NCBI GenBank assembly: GCA_012515235.1
Contig: JAAYYU010000188.1
Span: 1-64,000 of the forward strand
From: Candidatus Anammoximicrobium sp.
GTDB lineage: Bacteria; Planctomycetota; Planctomycetia; Pirellulales; Pirellulaceae
DNA length: 64,000 bases
Direction: 5' to 3'
Below are positions 8,573 through 15,731 of the stretch, in pieces. Under the pieces are notes generated by a model. The model was not told where the DNA came from, did not search any database, and saw only the letters and a list, made by a program, of their open reading frames with translations. How positions within the stretch are numbered: the stretch's first letter is position 1; the number at the start of each line of letters is the position of its first letter. A program made the position numbers and the translations under genes.

Positions 8573-9526
8573 GTGACTAAAGTTCGTGATTTCGTCGGTC
8601 CGTATCGGCTGACGCGGCTGATTCGCGCCGGTCACTCGAGCATGATCTGGGAAGCGGTCAAAGAAAAGACAGGCGAGCGGTTTGCGCTGAAGATGCTCAA
8701 GACCGAAGTCGCCCGGGACCGCGAGGAACTGGGTTATCTGAAGCATGAACTGGAGGTGGCGAAGAACCTGCACCATCCCAACCTGATTCGCGTCTATGAG
8801 TTGGACACGCAGGTTGCGACGCCGTATCTGGTCCTGGAACTCTTCAGTGCCCTGAACCTGAAACAGGTGTTGCGGGAAGGCCCGGACCCGATCGCCCATT
8901 TGGCGGACAAGATCATCAACCAGGCCAGCCACGGCCTGCACTACTTGCACGAAAAGCGTTGGGTCCACTGCGATGTCAAGCCGGACAATTTTCTGGTGGA
9001 CGACGACGGCAACGTCAAGGTGATCGACTTTGCCATCGCCCAGCGGCCCAAGCGCAGTCTGCTCAGCTTTTTCGGCGTCAAGCAGCAGGTCAAAGGGACG
9101 CGGAGCTACATGTCGCCGGAGCAGATTCGCGGGGAAACGCCGGACGCCCGCAGCGACGTGTACAGTTTCGCCTGTGTGGTCTTCGAACTGCTGACGGGGC
9201 GGCCGCCCTACACGGGTTCGTCGCCCACCGAGTTGCTGGAGCGGCATCTGCGGTCCTCGGTGCCGTCGGCCATTGTCTACAACCACAATGTCTCCCGCGA
9301 GTGCGCCGACTACGTGAAAAAGATGATGAACAAGAAACGCGAGGCGCGTCCCAAGTCGATGTGGGAAGTGCTCCAGGCGTTCCGGGAATTTCAGATCTTC
9401 AACAAGAGGCCGCAAGCGCCGAAACTCAAGCTGTCGGAAATGCAACTCGGGCCCGTGACGGACGCCGACGCCCTGAAGCAGTTGCCGCAGCGTGGCGAAG
9501 GGCAGCCGACCGCCGAGGAGGATTAG
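8573..9526 (+). CDS. Serine/threonine protein kinase (atypical G-loop and DFA)
   Basis: A cytosolic Hanks-type kinase domain fills most of a ~317-residue protein. The VAIK-type lysine is in RFALKMLK, the catalytic loop is WVHCDVKPDN (HCD in place of HRD, Asp and Asn kept), and the metal-binding motif reads IDFA instead of DFG. A MSPEQ motif and DVYSFACVVFELLTG follow. The glycine-rich loop is degenerate (LIRAGHSSMIW). No transmembrane segment or sensor domain is seen. The GTG at 8573 was chosen because AAGGGGG lies 7 bases upstream; a GTG at 8567 is possible. It stops 4 bases before the accA start, so the two are probably one operon. Confidence 0.85.
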   Translation: MTKVRDFVGPYRLTRLIRAGHSSMIWEAVKEKTGERFALKMLKTEVARDREELGYLKHELEVAKNLHHPNLIRVYELDTQVATPYLVLELFSALNLKQVLREGPDPIAHLADKIINQASHGLHYLHEKRWVHCDVKPDNFLVDDDGNVKVIDFAIAQRPKRSLLSFFGVKQQVKGTRSYMSPEQIRGETPDARSDVYSFACVVFELLTGRPPYTGSSPTELLERHLRSSVPSAIVYNHNVSRECADYVKKMMNKKREARPKSMWEVLQAFREFQIFNKRPQAPKLKLSEMQLGPVTDADALKQLPQRGEGQPTAEED

Positions 9527-9530
9527 AGGG

Positions 9531-10532
9531 ATGGAGACTTCGACACTCGCACCCGGGCTGGAATTCGAGCAGCCCATCCACGAGCTGGAATCGCGTCTGA
9601 GCGAACTGGAACGGTCGGCGGACGGGCGTCCGGAAACCGAAAGCGAAATCCGCCGCCTGCGGCGGGAATGGGTCAAGGTCACCAAGCGGATCTACGAGAA
9701 CCTGGATCCCTGGCAGACCGTCCAGGTCGCCCGGCACAAGAACCGCCCCTACACGGCCGACTACCTGGGCTTGGTGTTTGAGGAGTTCATGGAACTGCAC
9801 GGCGACCGCCACTTTGGCGACGACCGCGCGATCGTGTCAGGGTTCGCCAAACTGGACCAGTACAAGGTCCTGGTGATCGGCCATCAGAAAGGCCGGACGT
9901 ACAAAGAGCGGGCGGCGTGCTATTTTGGGTGCGCGCATCCGGAGGGCTATCGCAAGGCGATGGCCAAGATGCGGCTGGCCGCCAAGTTCTCCTTGCCCGT
10001 GATCGCCCTGATCGACACGCCGGGCGCCTATCCCGGCGTGGGCGCCGAGGAACGCGGGCAAGCCTGGGTGATCGCGGAGAACATGTACGAGATGTCCCGC
10101 CTGCCCACGCCGATCGTCTGCGTGGTCATCGGCGAAGGCGGCAGCGGCGGCGCGCTGGGCATCGGCGTGGGCGACCGGGTGGCCATGCTGCAGCACGCCT
10201 ACTATTCGGTCATCAGCCCTGAAGGGTGCGCGGGCATCCTTTGGAAGAGCGGCGAGTACGCCGAGCAGGCCGCCCGCGCGCTGCGGTTTACCTCCGCCGA
10301 CCTGCTCCAGTTCGGAATCATCGACGCGGTGATCCCGGAACCCCTGGGCGGCGCCCACCGGGATCATCGCCAGATGGCGGCCCGGCTGAAGTTCTACCTG
10401 GTCCGCACGCTGCGGGAGCTGCTGGCGACGCCGCAGGACAAACTGCTGCAGGACCGCTACGAAAAATTCCGCCGGATGGGCGTTTTTTGGGAAGCGCCGG
10501 AGGCGGTGAAAACGGGTTCTGAAAACGGTTGA
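9531..10532 (+). CDS. accA: Acetyl-CoA carboxylase carboxyltransferase subunit alpha
   Basis: AccA and AccD transfer the carboxyl group from carboxybiotin to acetyl-CoA, giving malonyl-CoA for fatty acid synthesis. The 333-residue product matches the family length. Diagnostic stretches are LEFEQPIHELESRL at the start, PYTADYL with the GDRHFGDD block, VIGHQKGR, ALIDTPGAYPGVGAEERGQ, GEGGSGGALGIG (oxyanion region) and AYYSVISPEGCA. The ATG at 9531 has GGAGG about 10 bases upstream. The preceding protein kinase gene ends 4 bases earlier, suggesting co-transcription. accD is not nearby. Confidence 0.97.
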   Translation: METSTLAPGLEFEQPIHELESRLSELERSADGRPETESEIRRLRREWVKVTKRIYENLDPWQTVQVARHKNRPYTADYLGLVFEEFMELHGDRHFGDDRAIVSGFAKLDQYKVLVIGHQKGRTYKERAACYFGCAHPEGYRKAMAKMRLAAKFSLPVIALIDTPGAYPGVGAEERGQAWVIAENMYEMSRLPTPIVCVVIGEGGSGGALGIGVGDRVAMLQHAYYSVISPEGCAGILWKSGEYAEQAARALRFTSADLLQFGIIDAVIPEPLGGAHRDHRQMAARLKFYLVRTLRELLATPQDKLLQDRYEKFRRMGVFWEAPEAVKTGSENG

Positions 10533-10919
10533 GCGGCGGCCGATTTTTGGGCCTTGTCCGGGTTCGCGTTTGCCCTGCGGCGGCTCGGCGCCGCTTTGGC
10601 TTGACGGCTTTGGCTTGACGTCGCTGTAGCGGCGCGGCTTTGTGGTCCGACGTGTCGTTGCGTCTGCGGAACCCAAGCTCAGCCGAACCGCTGGCTGGCG
10701 GCCCAAGCGGTGCCGAGGCGCCGCAGTCCAAAACGGGCTCAACGGCCGGTTTTCCAACGTACCAGGAACGTCCGATAATGTTTCTTATGTTCGGTTATGG
10801 ACCGGGTTTTCCCAGGGAAAAACGGTATCCGCCGCCGCCGCGGAATTCGCGGCTTTGCAGCGTCAACGGCGGCCACTGCCGCACGGCTCACCGGCGGTCG
10901 CCCGCGGCTCGACGGCGTC
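10533..10919. other. Spacer between convergent accA and cvpA-like genes
   Basis: 387 bases with no supported gene. Short open frames here have no recognisable domains or start context. The sequence is GC-rich with imperfect CTTTGGCTTGACGGC-type duplications near 10590-10620. No clear terminator hairpin was seen. Confidence 0.4.
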
Positions 10920-11639
10920 CTATCGAGTCCGTTGCGCGTCCTGGAATTGCCGCAGCCAACGGGCTACCGCATCGTCGCTCGAAGCGTTCTCCCCGCCGCC
11001 AGGCTCGCCGGCCGGTTCGCGTTCCGCATACGGCATTCCGGCGGCCGGCAACCGCCGGTCCCAATCGTCGCCCCAAACGCCCGTTGGGGCCCCTGCTGGA
11101 CTGCTGGCAGACGCGGCCGAATGGTCGCGTCCCAGCCGCGCCTCGAAGGTGCTCAGGTAGGGTGCTAGCACACCTTGAAGCTCCGTCGGCATGATGGCTT
11201 CGGAGCGGTCCAGCAGCTGGGCGATATAATGCCCCGATTTCGATTGGACGATCTTCTGACGCGAGGATTCACCCAGCAGGGTGACCGCGAACAGGGTGAC
11301 GACCACGCACCACAGGATGCCTCGGCAGAACCCCAGAGCCGCGCCGGCATGGTGGTCGAACTCCTTCAAGCGGACCCGGTCGATCAACTCGGACACAAAA
11401 CGGAAGGCCAGCCAGATGGCCGCCGAGGCGCTCAAGTACACGATCAGCATCGCCATGAACGTGTTCCAGGGCGGATCGGCCTTGATGGCTGCGGCGACCG
11501 GCTCTCGAAAGCGGTAGGCGATGAAGTAGCTAGCGACGATCGAACTGATCGAAGCGACTTGCCAGGCCAGCCCCTTGCGGGCGCCGAACACGGTCGCCAC
11601 GGCCAAGACTGCCAGCATGATGAGATCGTAAGTTTCCAT
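10920..11639 (-). CDS. CvpA family membrane protein
   Basis: The 239-residue product starts METYDLIMLAVLAVATVFGARKG, the typical first helix and RKG turn of the CvpA/colicin V production family. Four hydrophobic segments follow within the first ~145 residues, including the block with FCRGILWCVVVTLFAVTLL. The C-terminal ~90 residues are hydrophilic, Ala/Gly/Pro-rich and probably disordered. CvpA proteins are inner-membrane proteins of unclear function, linked to envelope homeostasis. The ATG at 11639 was chosen over an upstream in-frame start because family homology begins there. It is divergent from the YdjM-like gene. Confidence 0.8.
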   Translation of the reverse strand: METYDLIMLAVLAVATVFGARKGLAWQVASISSIVASYFIAYRFREPVAAAIKADPPWNTFMAMLIVYLSASAAIWLAFRFVSELIDRVRLKEFDHHAGAALGFCRGILWCVVVTLFAVTLLGESSRQKIVQSKSGHYIAQLLDRSEAIMPTELQGVLAPYLSTFEARLGRDHSAASASSPAGAPTGVWGDDWDRRLPAAGMPYAEREPAGEPGGGENASSDDAVARWLRQFQDAQRTR

Positions 11640-11805
11640 GATTTTCGGCTCCCAGGGGCGGCGGAGTATAGCAGTTGCCGGCCCGGAGGCGAAGGCCAAT
11701 CGATTGGTCTTGGAGCCGGCGGCGGGGGGCGGTATAGTCTCCCCCTCCGCGACGCGCAGCGGACCGCGAACCTTGTCGAAACGTGAACCGGACGGAATTC
11801 TCTCG

Positions 11806-12663
11806 ATGGCGGGTTTCCAGAGTCATCTCACCGTCAGCACGGTCCTGGGCGCCGGCTATGCGGCGGCGGGCTACTCGCAGCAACTGCCGCTGTCCAGTTG
11901 CTTGGTGGCAGGGGGGCTGTGCAGTCTGGCGGGCATGTTGCCGGACTTGGACAGCGACTCCGGTGTGCCGGTTCGCGAACTGACAGCGCTGACGGCGGCC
12001 CTGGTGCCGACGCTGATGATCCCTCGTTTCGAACAGCTGGGCCTGGATCGCGAGCATCTGGTCTTGGCGACCGCCTTCGTCTACCTTGCCGTTCGTTTTG
12101 GCGCGGGCGGGTTGTTCAAGGGCTACACGGTCCACCGCGGGATGTGGCACAGTCTGCCGGCTGCCGCAATTGCCGGACTGTTGACGTTCCTCCTGGTGGC
12201 CGGCACGGACATGCCTGTCCGGCTGTTCAAGTCGGGCGCCGTGGTGCTGGGTTTCCTGTCCCACCTGATCTTGGACGAGTTCTCGAGCGTCCAGGTGCGG
12301 CGCGGACGGCTGCGGATCAAGCGTTCGCTGGGCACGGCGCTCAAATTGTGGACGACCAGCAGCCTGATGGCCAACGTATCGACGTACGGCAAACTGGCAG
12401 TGCTGGTCGCTTTGATCTACGGCGATCCCTACCTGATGGAGCAGTTGGGCGTGCAGCCCGTGGAGATTCGCGACTCGGCGCGGCAGTGGTTGAATCAGGC
12501 CGCGGATCGAGTGTCGCCGGCGCGGCGTGAGCCGCTTTCTCCCCAGGTTCCCTCCAGCCAGCCCGACTGGACGCGCGAGGCCGCGCCGGAGCGCGACGTG
12601 GAGAGCAGTGCGACTAGAAGGACTTTCGACTATCCAATAATAGAGTTACCGGTCCGTCGTTGA
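11806..12663 (+). CDS. YdjM/DUF457-type membrane-bound metal-dependent hydrolase
   Basis: The ~285-residue integral membrane protein has the metal-ligand motifs of the YdjM (LexA-regulated) family: FQSHL near the N-terminus, GMLPDLDSD at about 45, HRGMWHS at about 110 and FLSHLILDEF at about 150. Hydrophobic segments separate them. The C-terminal 80 residues are polar. Family members are thought to be inner-membrane hydrolases, substrate unknown. The start ATG 11806 (MAGFQSHL) matches the family N-terminus. Its last 50 bases overlap the 3' end of the convergent dtd gene. Confidence 0.8.
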   Translation: MAGFQSHLTVSTVLGAGYAAAGYSQQLPLSSCLVAGGLCSLAGMLPDLDSDSGVPVRELTALTAALVPTLMIPRFEQLGLDREHLVLATAFVYLAVRFGAGGLFKGYTVHRGMWHSLPAAAIAGLLTFLLVAGTDMPVRLFKSGAVVLGFLSHLILDEFSSVQVRRGRLRIKRSLGTALKLWTTSSLMANVSTYGKLAVLVALIYGDPYLMEQLGVQPVEIRDSARQWLNQAADRVSPARREPLSPQVPSSQPDWTREAAPERDVESSATRRTFDYPIIELPVRR

Positions 12664-13063
12664 CCAGGGCGACATCCATGTGCGCCCGGAACCGGCCGGT
12701 GGCCGTCGGGACGCCGAGGCGTTGGACGGCGGCGACGAACTCGTCGTACAGGCGTTCGGCCAATTCGGGCGCGGCGGCCTTGGTAAAGCTGGGGCGTCTG
12801 CCACGCCGACAATCGCCCCAGAGCGTGAACTGACTGACCACCAGCACCTGGCCGCCGATATCGACCACCGAGCGGTTCATCTTGCCGGCGTCGTCTTCGA
12901 AGATCCGCAAGCCCGTCGTCTTTTCGGCCAGGTAATCCACGTCGGCCGGAGTGTCGTCGTGCGTGACGCCCAGCAGCACCAACAGGCCGCGGCCGATCTG
13001 CCCCACCACTTGTCCGTCGACCGTTACGCTGCACCGGCTGACGCGCTGTACGCAAGCTCGCAC
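12614..13063 (-). CDS. dtd: D-aminoacyl-tRNA deacylase
   Basis: Dtd hydrolyses D-aminoacyl-tRNAs (and glycyl-tRNA-Ala), preventing D-amino acid incorporation. The 149-residue product is full length. It has MRACVQRVSRCSVTVDG at the start, the catalytic SQFTLWGD motif at about 77-84, FRAHMDV, and NDGPVTLLLDS at the end (the GlyCisPro-type loop NxGPVT). The start is a GTG at 13063. A long run of the G-rich micro-repeat (13071-13107) lies immediately upstream, and its last GGGGAG probably serves as the ribosome-binding site. The 3' end overlaps the convergent YdjM-like gene by 50 bases. Confidence 0.96.
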   Translation of the reverse strand: MRACVQRVSRCSVTVDGQVVGQIGRGLLVLLGVTHDDTPADVDYLAEKTTGLRIFEDDAGKMNRSVVDIGGQVLVVSQFTLWGDCRRGRRPSFTKAAAPELAERLYDEFVAAVQRLGVPTATGRFRAHMDVALVNDGPVTLLLDSRKSF

Positions 13064-13070
13064 GTTTCGT

Positions 13071-13107
13071 CTCCCCTGCTCTGCCCTGCCCTTCCCTGCC
13101 CTGCCCC
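13071..13107 (-). repeat. G-rich micro-repeat, longest run, in the dtd leader
   Basis: On the dtd coding strand this reads as about seven G-runs, with GGGCAGGGCAG repeated. It starts 8 bases upstream of the GTG start, so it occupies the 5' leader and includes the likely Shine-Dalgarno. It could form an RNA or DNA G-quadruplex affecting dtd translation. Confidence 0.65.
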
Positions 13108-13203
13108 ACTCGGCGGCGGCCGCGAATCCCGTCTGGCCGCCGTGCGACTCCGTCCGCCCGCCTGTTCGGCCATCGCGGTTCGCGAATGCCTGAGGCCCCG
13201 GAG

Positions 13204-13572
13204 CTAGGAAAACGCCGTGAAGGCGTCCTTGACGGTCCCGTAGAGCTTGAACAGCATCTGTTGGGGGTCGAACACTTTGAAGATCACCTGGTGCTGCGGC
13301 CGCAACTCGCAGAGTTTCGTCTCGCCGTTCGGGTGATTCCCCAGGATGTGTTCTCGGAGCAGGACCAGGACGCGAATGAAATCGCTGGAGAACCGCTCGA
13401 CGTTCGTGAAGCGCACGATCAGCCGCGCAGGATTCTCCGCTTTCAGCAAAGCCGTCAATTCACGCTTTGCGAGGGCGATCGTCTGCTGATCGAAAAAGTC
13501 GGACGGCAGCAGCGTCACGATCATGACGTCGCCGAGCTTTTCGGACTGGAAAGTGGAATTCGCATCCGTCAT
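13204..13572 (-). CDS. STAS-domain protein (anti-sigma factor antagonist-like) 1
   Basis: The 122-residue single-domain protein has a STAS fold pattern: VMIVTLLPSDFFDQQTIA (strand and helix), LIVRFTNVERFSSDFIRVLVLL (core strand followed by the SS loop that holds the phosphorylatable serine in SpoIIAA-type proteins), and a conserved C-terminal helix. Such proteins are switched by serine kinases and phosphatases in partner-switching regulation. It follows a second STAS gene by 26 bases on the same strand, so the two are likely co-transcribed. The ATG at 13572 was chosen because it begins just before the domain. Confidence 0.75.
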   Translation of the reverse strand: MTDANSTFQSEKLGDVMIVTLLPSDFFDQQTIALAKRELTALLKAENPARLIVRFTNVERFSSDFIRVLVLLREHILGNHPNGETKLCELRPQHQVIFKVFDPQQMLFKLYGTVKDAFTAFS

Positions 13573-13598
13573 GGTTGGGGTCTCGCGGCAAGAGGATT

Positions 13599-13958
13599 TC
13601 AGGAGAACGACCGCACGGCTTCGTTCACGTCCTCGAGAATTTCGAACACCGTGCCGTCCAGATTGAGGACTCGAAAGATATCGCGTTGCACCGGCTGCAG
13701 GGAACAAAGCTTGATTTTTCCCGCGGCGCCGATTTGCCGCTTGAGGCTCAGCAGCGTCCCGATGAACTCCGTCGAGAACCGCTGGATGTTCTGGAAGTCG
13801 ACCACGACTTTGTCCAGTTGCTCCCGCCGGGCGAATGTGATCAACTCTTTCTTGGATTCGAAGTTCACTGCCTGATCGATGAAATCGAAGACGGTCGGCG
13901 TGACCACGGTCACCTCTCCCTTGGCTTCGATCCGGAAATGCGCCAATTGATGGATCAC
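13599..13958 (-). CDS. STAS-domain protein (anti-sigma factor antagonist-like) 2
   Basis: A 119-residue protein homologous in layout to the next gene: EVTVVTPTVFDFIDQAVN, then KVVVDFQNIQRFSTEFIGTLLSL, where the FSTEFI loop offers Ser/Thr at the switch position, then KIKLCSLQPVQRDIF. The start is a GTG at 13958 preceded by AAGGAGG; an ATG five bases upstream is out of frame and stops at once. It is first in a two-gene STAS unit. No cognate serine kinase (RsbW type) or sigma factor lies alongside; the kinase at 8.57 kb is the Hanks type. Confidence 0.75.
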   Translation of the reverse strand: MIHQLAHFRIEAKGEVTVVTPTVFDFIDQAVNFESKKELITFARREQLDKVVVDFQNIQRFSTEFIGTLLSLKRQIGAAGKIKLCSLQPVQRDIFRVLNLDGTVFEILEDVNEAVRSFS

Positions 13959-14156
13959 GGCATCGCCTCCTTTTCGGGTGAATGACGCGGCGGCGCCAGG
14001 CGCGTCCGAAGAGCCGCTCGCAGTCGCCGCGTGCGCGCGCCGCCAGGATCGTGACCAACCACCCTTCTTGCGCTAGCGTAGTCTTCCGCGCGAAGCCGGT
14101 CAACTGGCCCCGCCGAGTCCCCCGCGCGCCGCGAAGCCGCCGGGCAACGGCATGCG

Positions 14157-14173
14157 CCCCCCTGCCCTGCCCC
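14157..14173 (-). repeat. G-rich micro-repeat in spacer
   Basis: CCCCCCTGCCCTGCCCC on the plus strand, about 125 bases upstream of the third STAS gene. Confidence 0.6.
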
Positions 14174-14299
14174 GTTGCGCCCGACGGAATCGCTACGGCA
14201 CTTGCCTTTCTGTGGGCAAAGCCTAATACTGGTTTTCAGGTGTGGGCCTCTTTTCAGGAAACGCCTGCCGAACGGCGCTGGGATCAGGAGGACGATCGC

Positions 14300-14683
14300 A
14301 TGTTGGTGAATTTGGCCCCTGGTTGGAAGACCGAGTTGGACCGTGGTCCGGGCTGGCTGTTTGTCAAGCTGTACGGACCGGAGAATGTGGACGCCGACGC
14401 CACGGGATTGGCCGAGAGCCTGTGCATGATGATGCGCCAGGAGTTGAAGGGACGCTTGCTCCTGGAACTCGAAAACCTGCAGGACATGCCGCCGGATCTG
14501 GTGCAAGAACTCCACCTGTTGCGCGACGAGATGGAGCGGCAGGGGGCGATCTTGCGGTTGTGCGGGATGGCCGCCGAGCACGAGTCTTGCCTCTGTGACA
14601 GCGACTTCTCGCAACGCTTCACGCACTACCGCGACCGCGAGGAGGCGATCGCCGGTTTCTATCGCCCTGGCAAGCCGCGTTAG
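14300..14683 (+). CDS. STAS-like protein 3
   Basis: A 127-residue protein started at ATG 14300, with AGGAGG 8 bases upstream. LFVKLYGPENVDADATGLAESL, then GRLLLELENLQDMPPDLVQELHLL, then GAILRLCGMAAEH follow the strand-helix order of STAS domains, but the usual serine of the switch loop is replaced (QDMPPDL). It may therefore be an unregulated or scaffold-type STAS protein. It is transcribed divergently from the two STAS genes to its left, sharing a ~340-base regulatory spacer. Confidence 0.65.
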   Translation: MLVNLAPGWKTELDRGPGWLFVKLYGPENVDADATGLAESLCMMMRQELKGRLLLELENLQDMPPDLVQELHLLRDEMERQGAILRLCGMAAEHESCLCDSDFSQRFTHYRDREEAIAGFYRPGKPR

Positions 14684-14933
14684 CAGCCTGCTGAAAAAGG
14701 GGGATAGGCAACTCGCTGCAGGCGTTTTTTTTGGGGGGGGGCAACGCAGTCCGGAGCCAGTCCCCCTGGTGCAACGGGCTCTCAGGACCGCGTTGCAAGT
14801 CCTGCCACAACCGCCCGGGTTTCTGACGAGAAACCGGGGGAGGCTTCGTCAGACCCTTGGCCTCGCGAAGTACGAGCCGCAACCCACGCAGCGGACTTCC
14901 GTTCCTCGCGCTGTCTTGAGGCGGTCTTCCCGC
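14684..14933. other. Spacer with homopolymers and hairpins between convergent genes
   Basis: Contains a T8-G9 homopolymer junction near 14726-14742 and a hairpin near 14815-14840 with arms CGGGTTTCT and AGAAACCGG. The hairpin may end the BON gene transcript. The CTGCTGAAAAAGG string near 14690 has a relative near 22025 (CAGTCCTGAAAAAG). Confidence 0.4.
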
Positions 14934-15224
14934 CTAGACGTAGGCATCTTCCAGGACAGGGGCATCTTCCAGGACGGGGGCATCTTCCAGGACAGGTTGC
15001 CTGGTGTTCCAGTCGACTTCCAACTGGTTGTCGACGCGTTCGACTCCGTCCACCATCCGCACCACTTCCTGCGCCATCTGTTTCTGGTAGTACGAAGGGA
15101 CGACACCTCGCAGCACGACGCGTCCCGCTCGCATTTCGATTTGCAACGTGTGGCCTATCAGATGGGGACTACGGTGAATGGCCGAGTCGATCCGGTTGAA
15201 AAGTGTCTTCGCGGCATCCGACAT
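14934..15224 (-). CDS. BON-domain protein with C-terminal VLEDAP repeats
   Basis: The 96-residue protein has one BON domain: LFNRIDSAIHRSPHL, then EMRAGRVVLRGVVPSYYQKQMA and GVERVDNQLEV, matching the alpha-beta layout of OsmY-like lipid- or envelope-associating domains. No signal peptide is evident. The last ~20 residues are three near-identical 6-residue repeats (PVLEDA), produced by an 18-base tandem repeat. The ATG at 15224 has AAGGAG 10 bases upstream. Function unknown. Confidence 0.72.
   Translation of the reverse strand: MSDAAKTLFNRIDSAIHRSPHLIGHTLQIEMRAGRVVLRGVVPSYYQKQMAQEVVRMVDGVERVDNQLEVDWNTRQPVLEDAPVLEDAPVLEDAYV
14944..14997. repeat. 18-bp tandem repeat, three copies
   Basis: GCATCTTCCAGGACRGGG-type units start at 14944, 14962 and 14980, in frame inside the BON gene. 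They encode V-L-E-D-A-P repeats and are a candidate for slippage-driven length change. Confidence 0.85.
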
Positions 15225-15731
15225 CACAGGTCTCCTTACGGGAAAAAACACAGAATCCGTTTGGGGGTTCCGCCGGACTGCGCCCAGCCGAGCCGGATCA
15301 CGATCAGCCTCCGCGCTCGACGGGATCACGACGAATCGAGACTGACCCAGTCAATCTTGATCCTACCGCTTTGGTCGAAAACGGGAAATAGCTCTTCTTG
15401 GCCGCAGGCTCCGGAAAAGACTTGGTTCCAGGCCTGCGGCAAGCTGTCGCCGGCTGGGTGCTAGCACCAACCGTGATTTCGTCGCTCGTTGCGAGTCGTT
15501 GATAGAGTCACGGTTTCGGCGCTATTTCGCGCGACCGTGCCATCGTAGACGGCGTCTCTCCGTGTCCGTCTTTCGTTTGGTGCTGGCATCACGCGGTCGC
15601 GGACGCAATCTCGCGCGGCGGATGGCACGCGCGGCGCACCGGTCGCCGCCCCCCCTGCCCTGCCCTCGCGGCATCGAACGAGGCTGAACCGCGCGCCGTC
15701 GAGTTCCTCAGCCAAGCAGAACGGTCGAGCG
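15225..15731. other. 507-base spacer
   Basis: No supported gene. It holds the palindrome GGTGCTAGCACC near 15458-15469, a G-rich micro-repeat (15649-15667), and a 37-base stretch (15551-15588) that is about 80% identical to 52531-52566. The promoter of the BON gene must be at its left end. Confidence 0.5.
15649..15667 (-). repeat. G-rich micro-repeat in spacer
   Basis: CCCCCCCTGCCCTGCCCTC on the plus strand, about 65 bases beyond the 3' end of the GT87-like gene. Confidence 0.6.
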
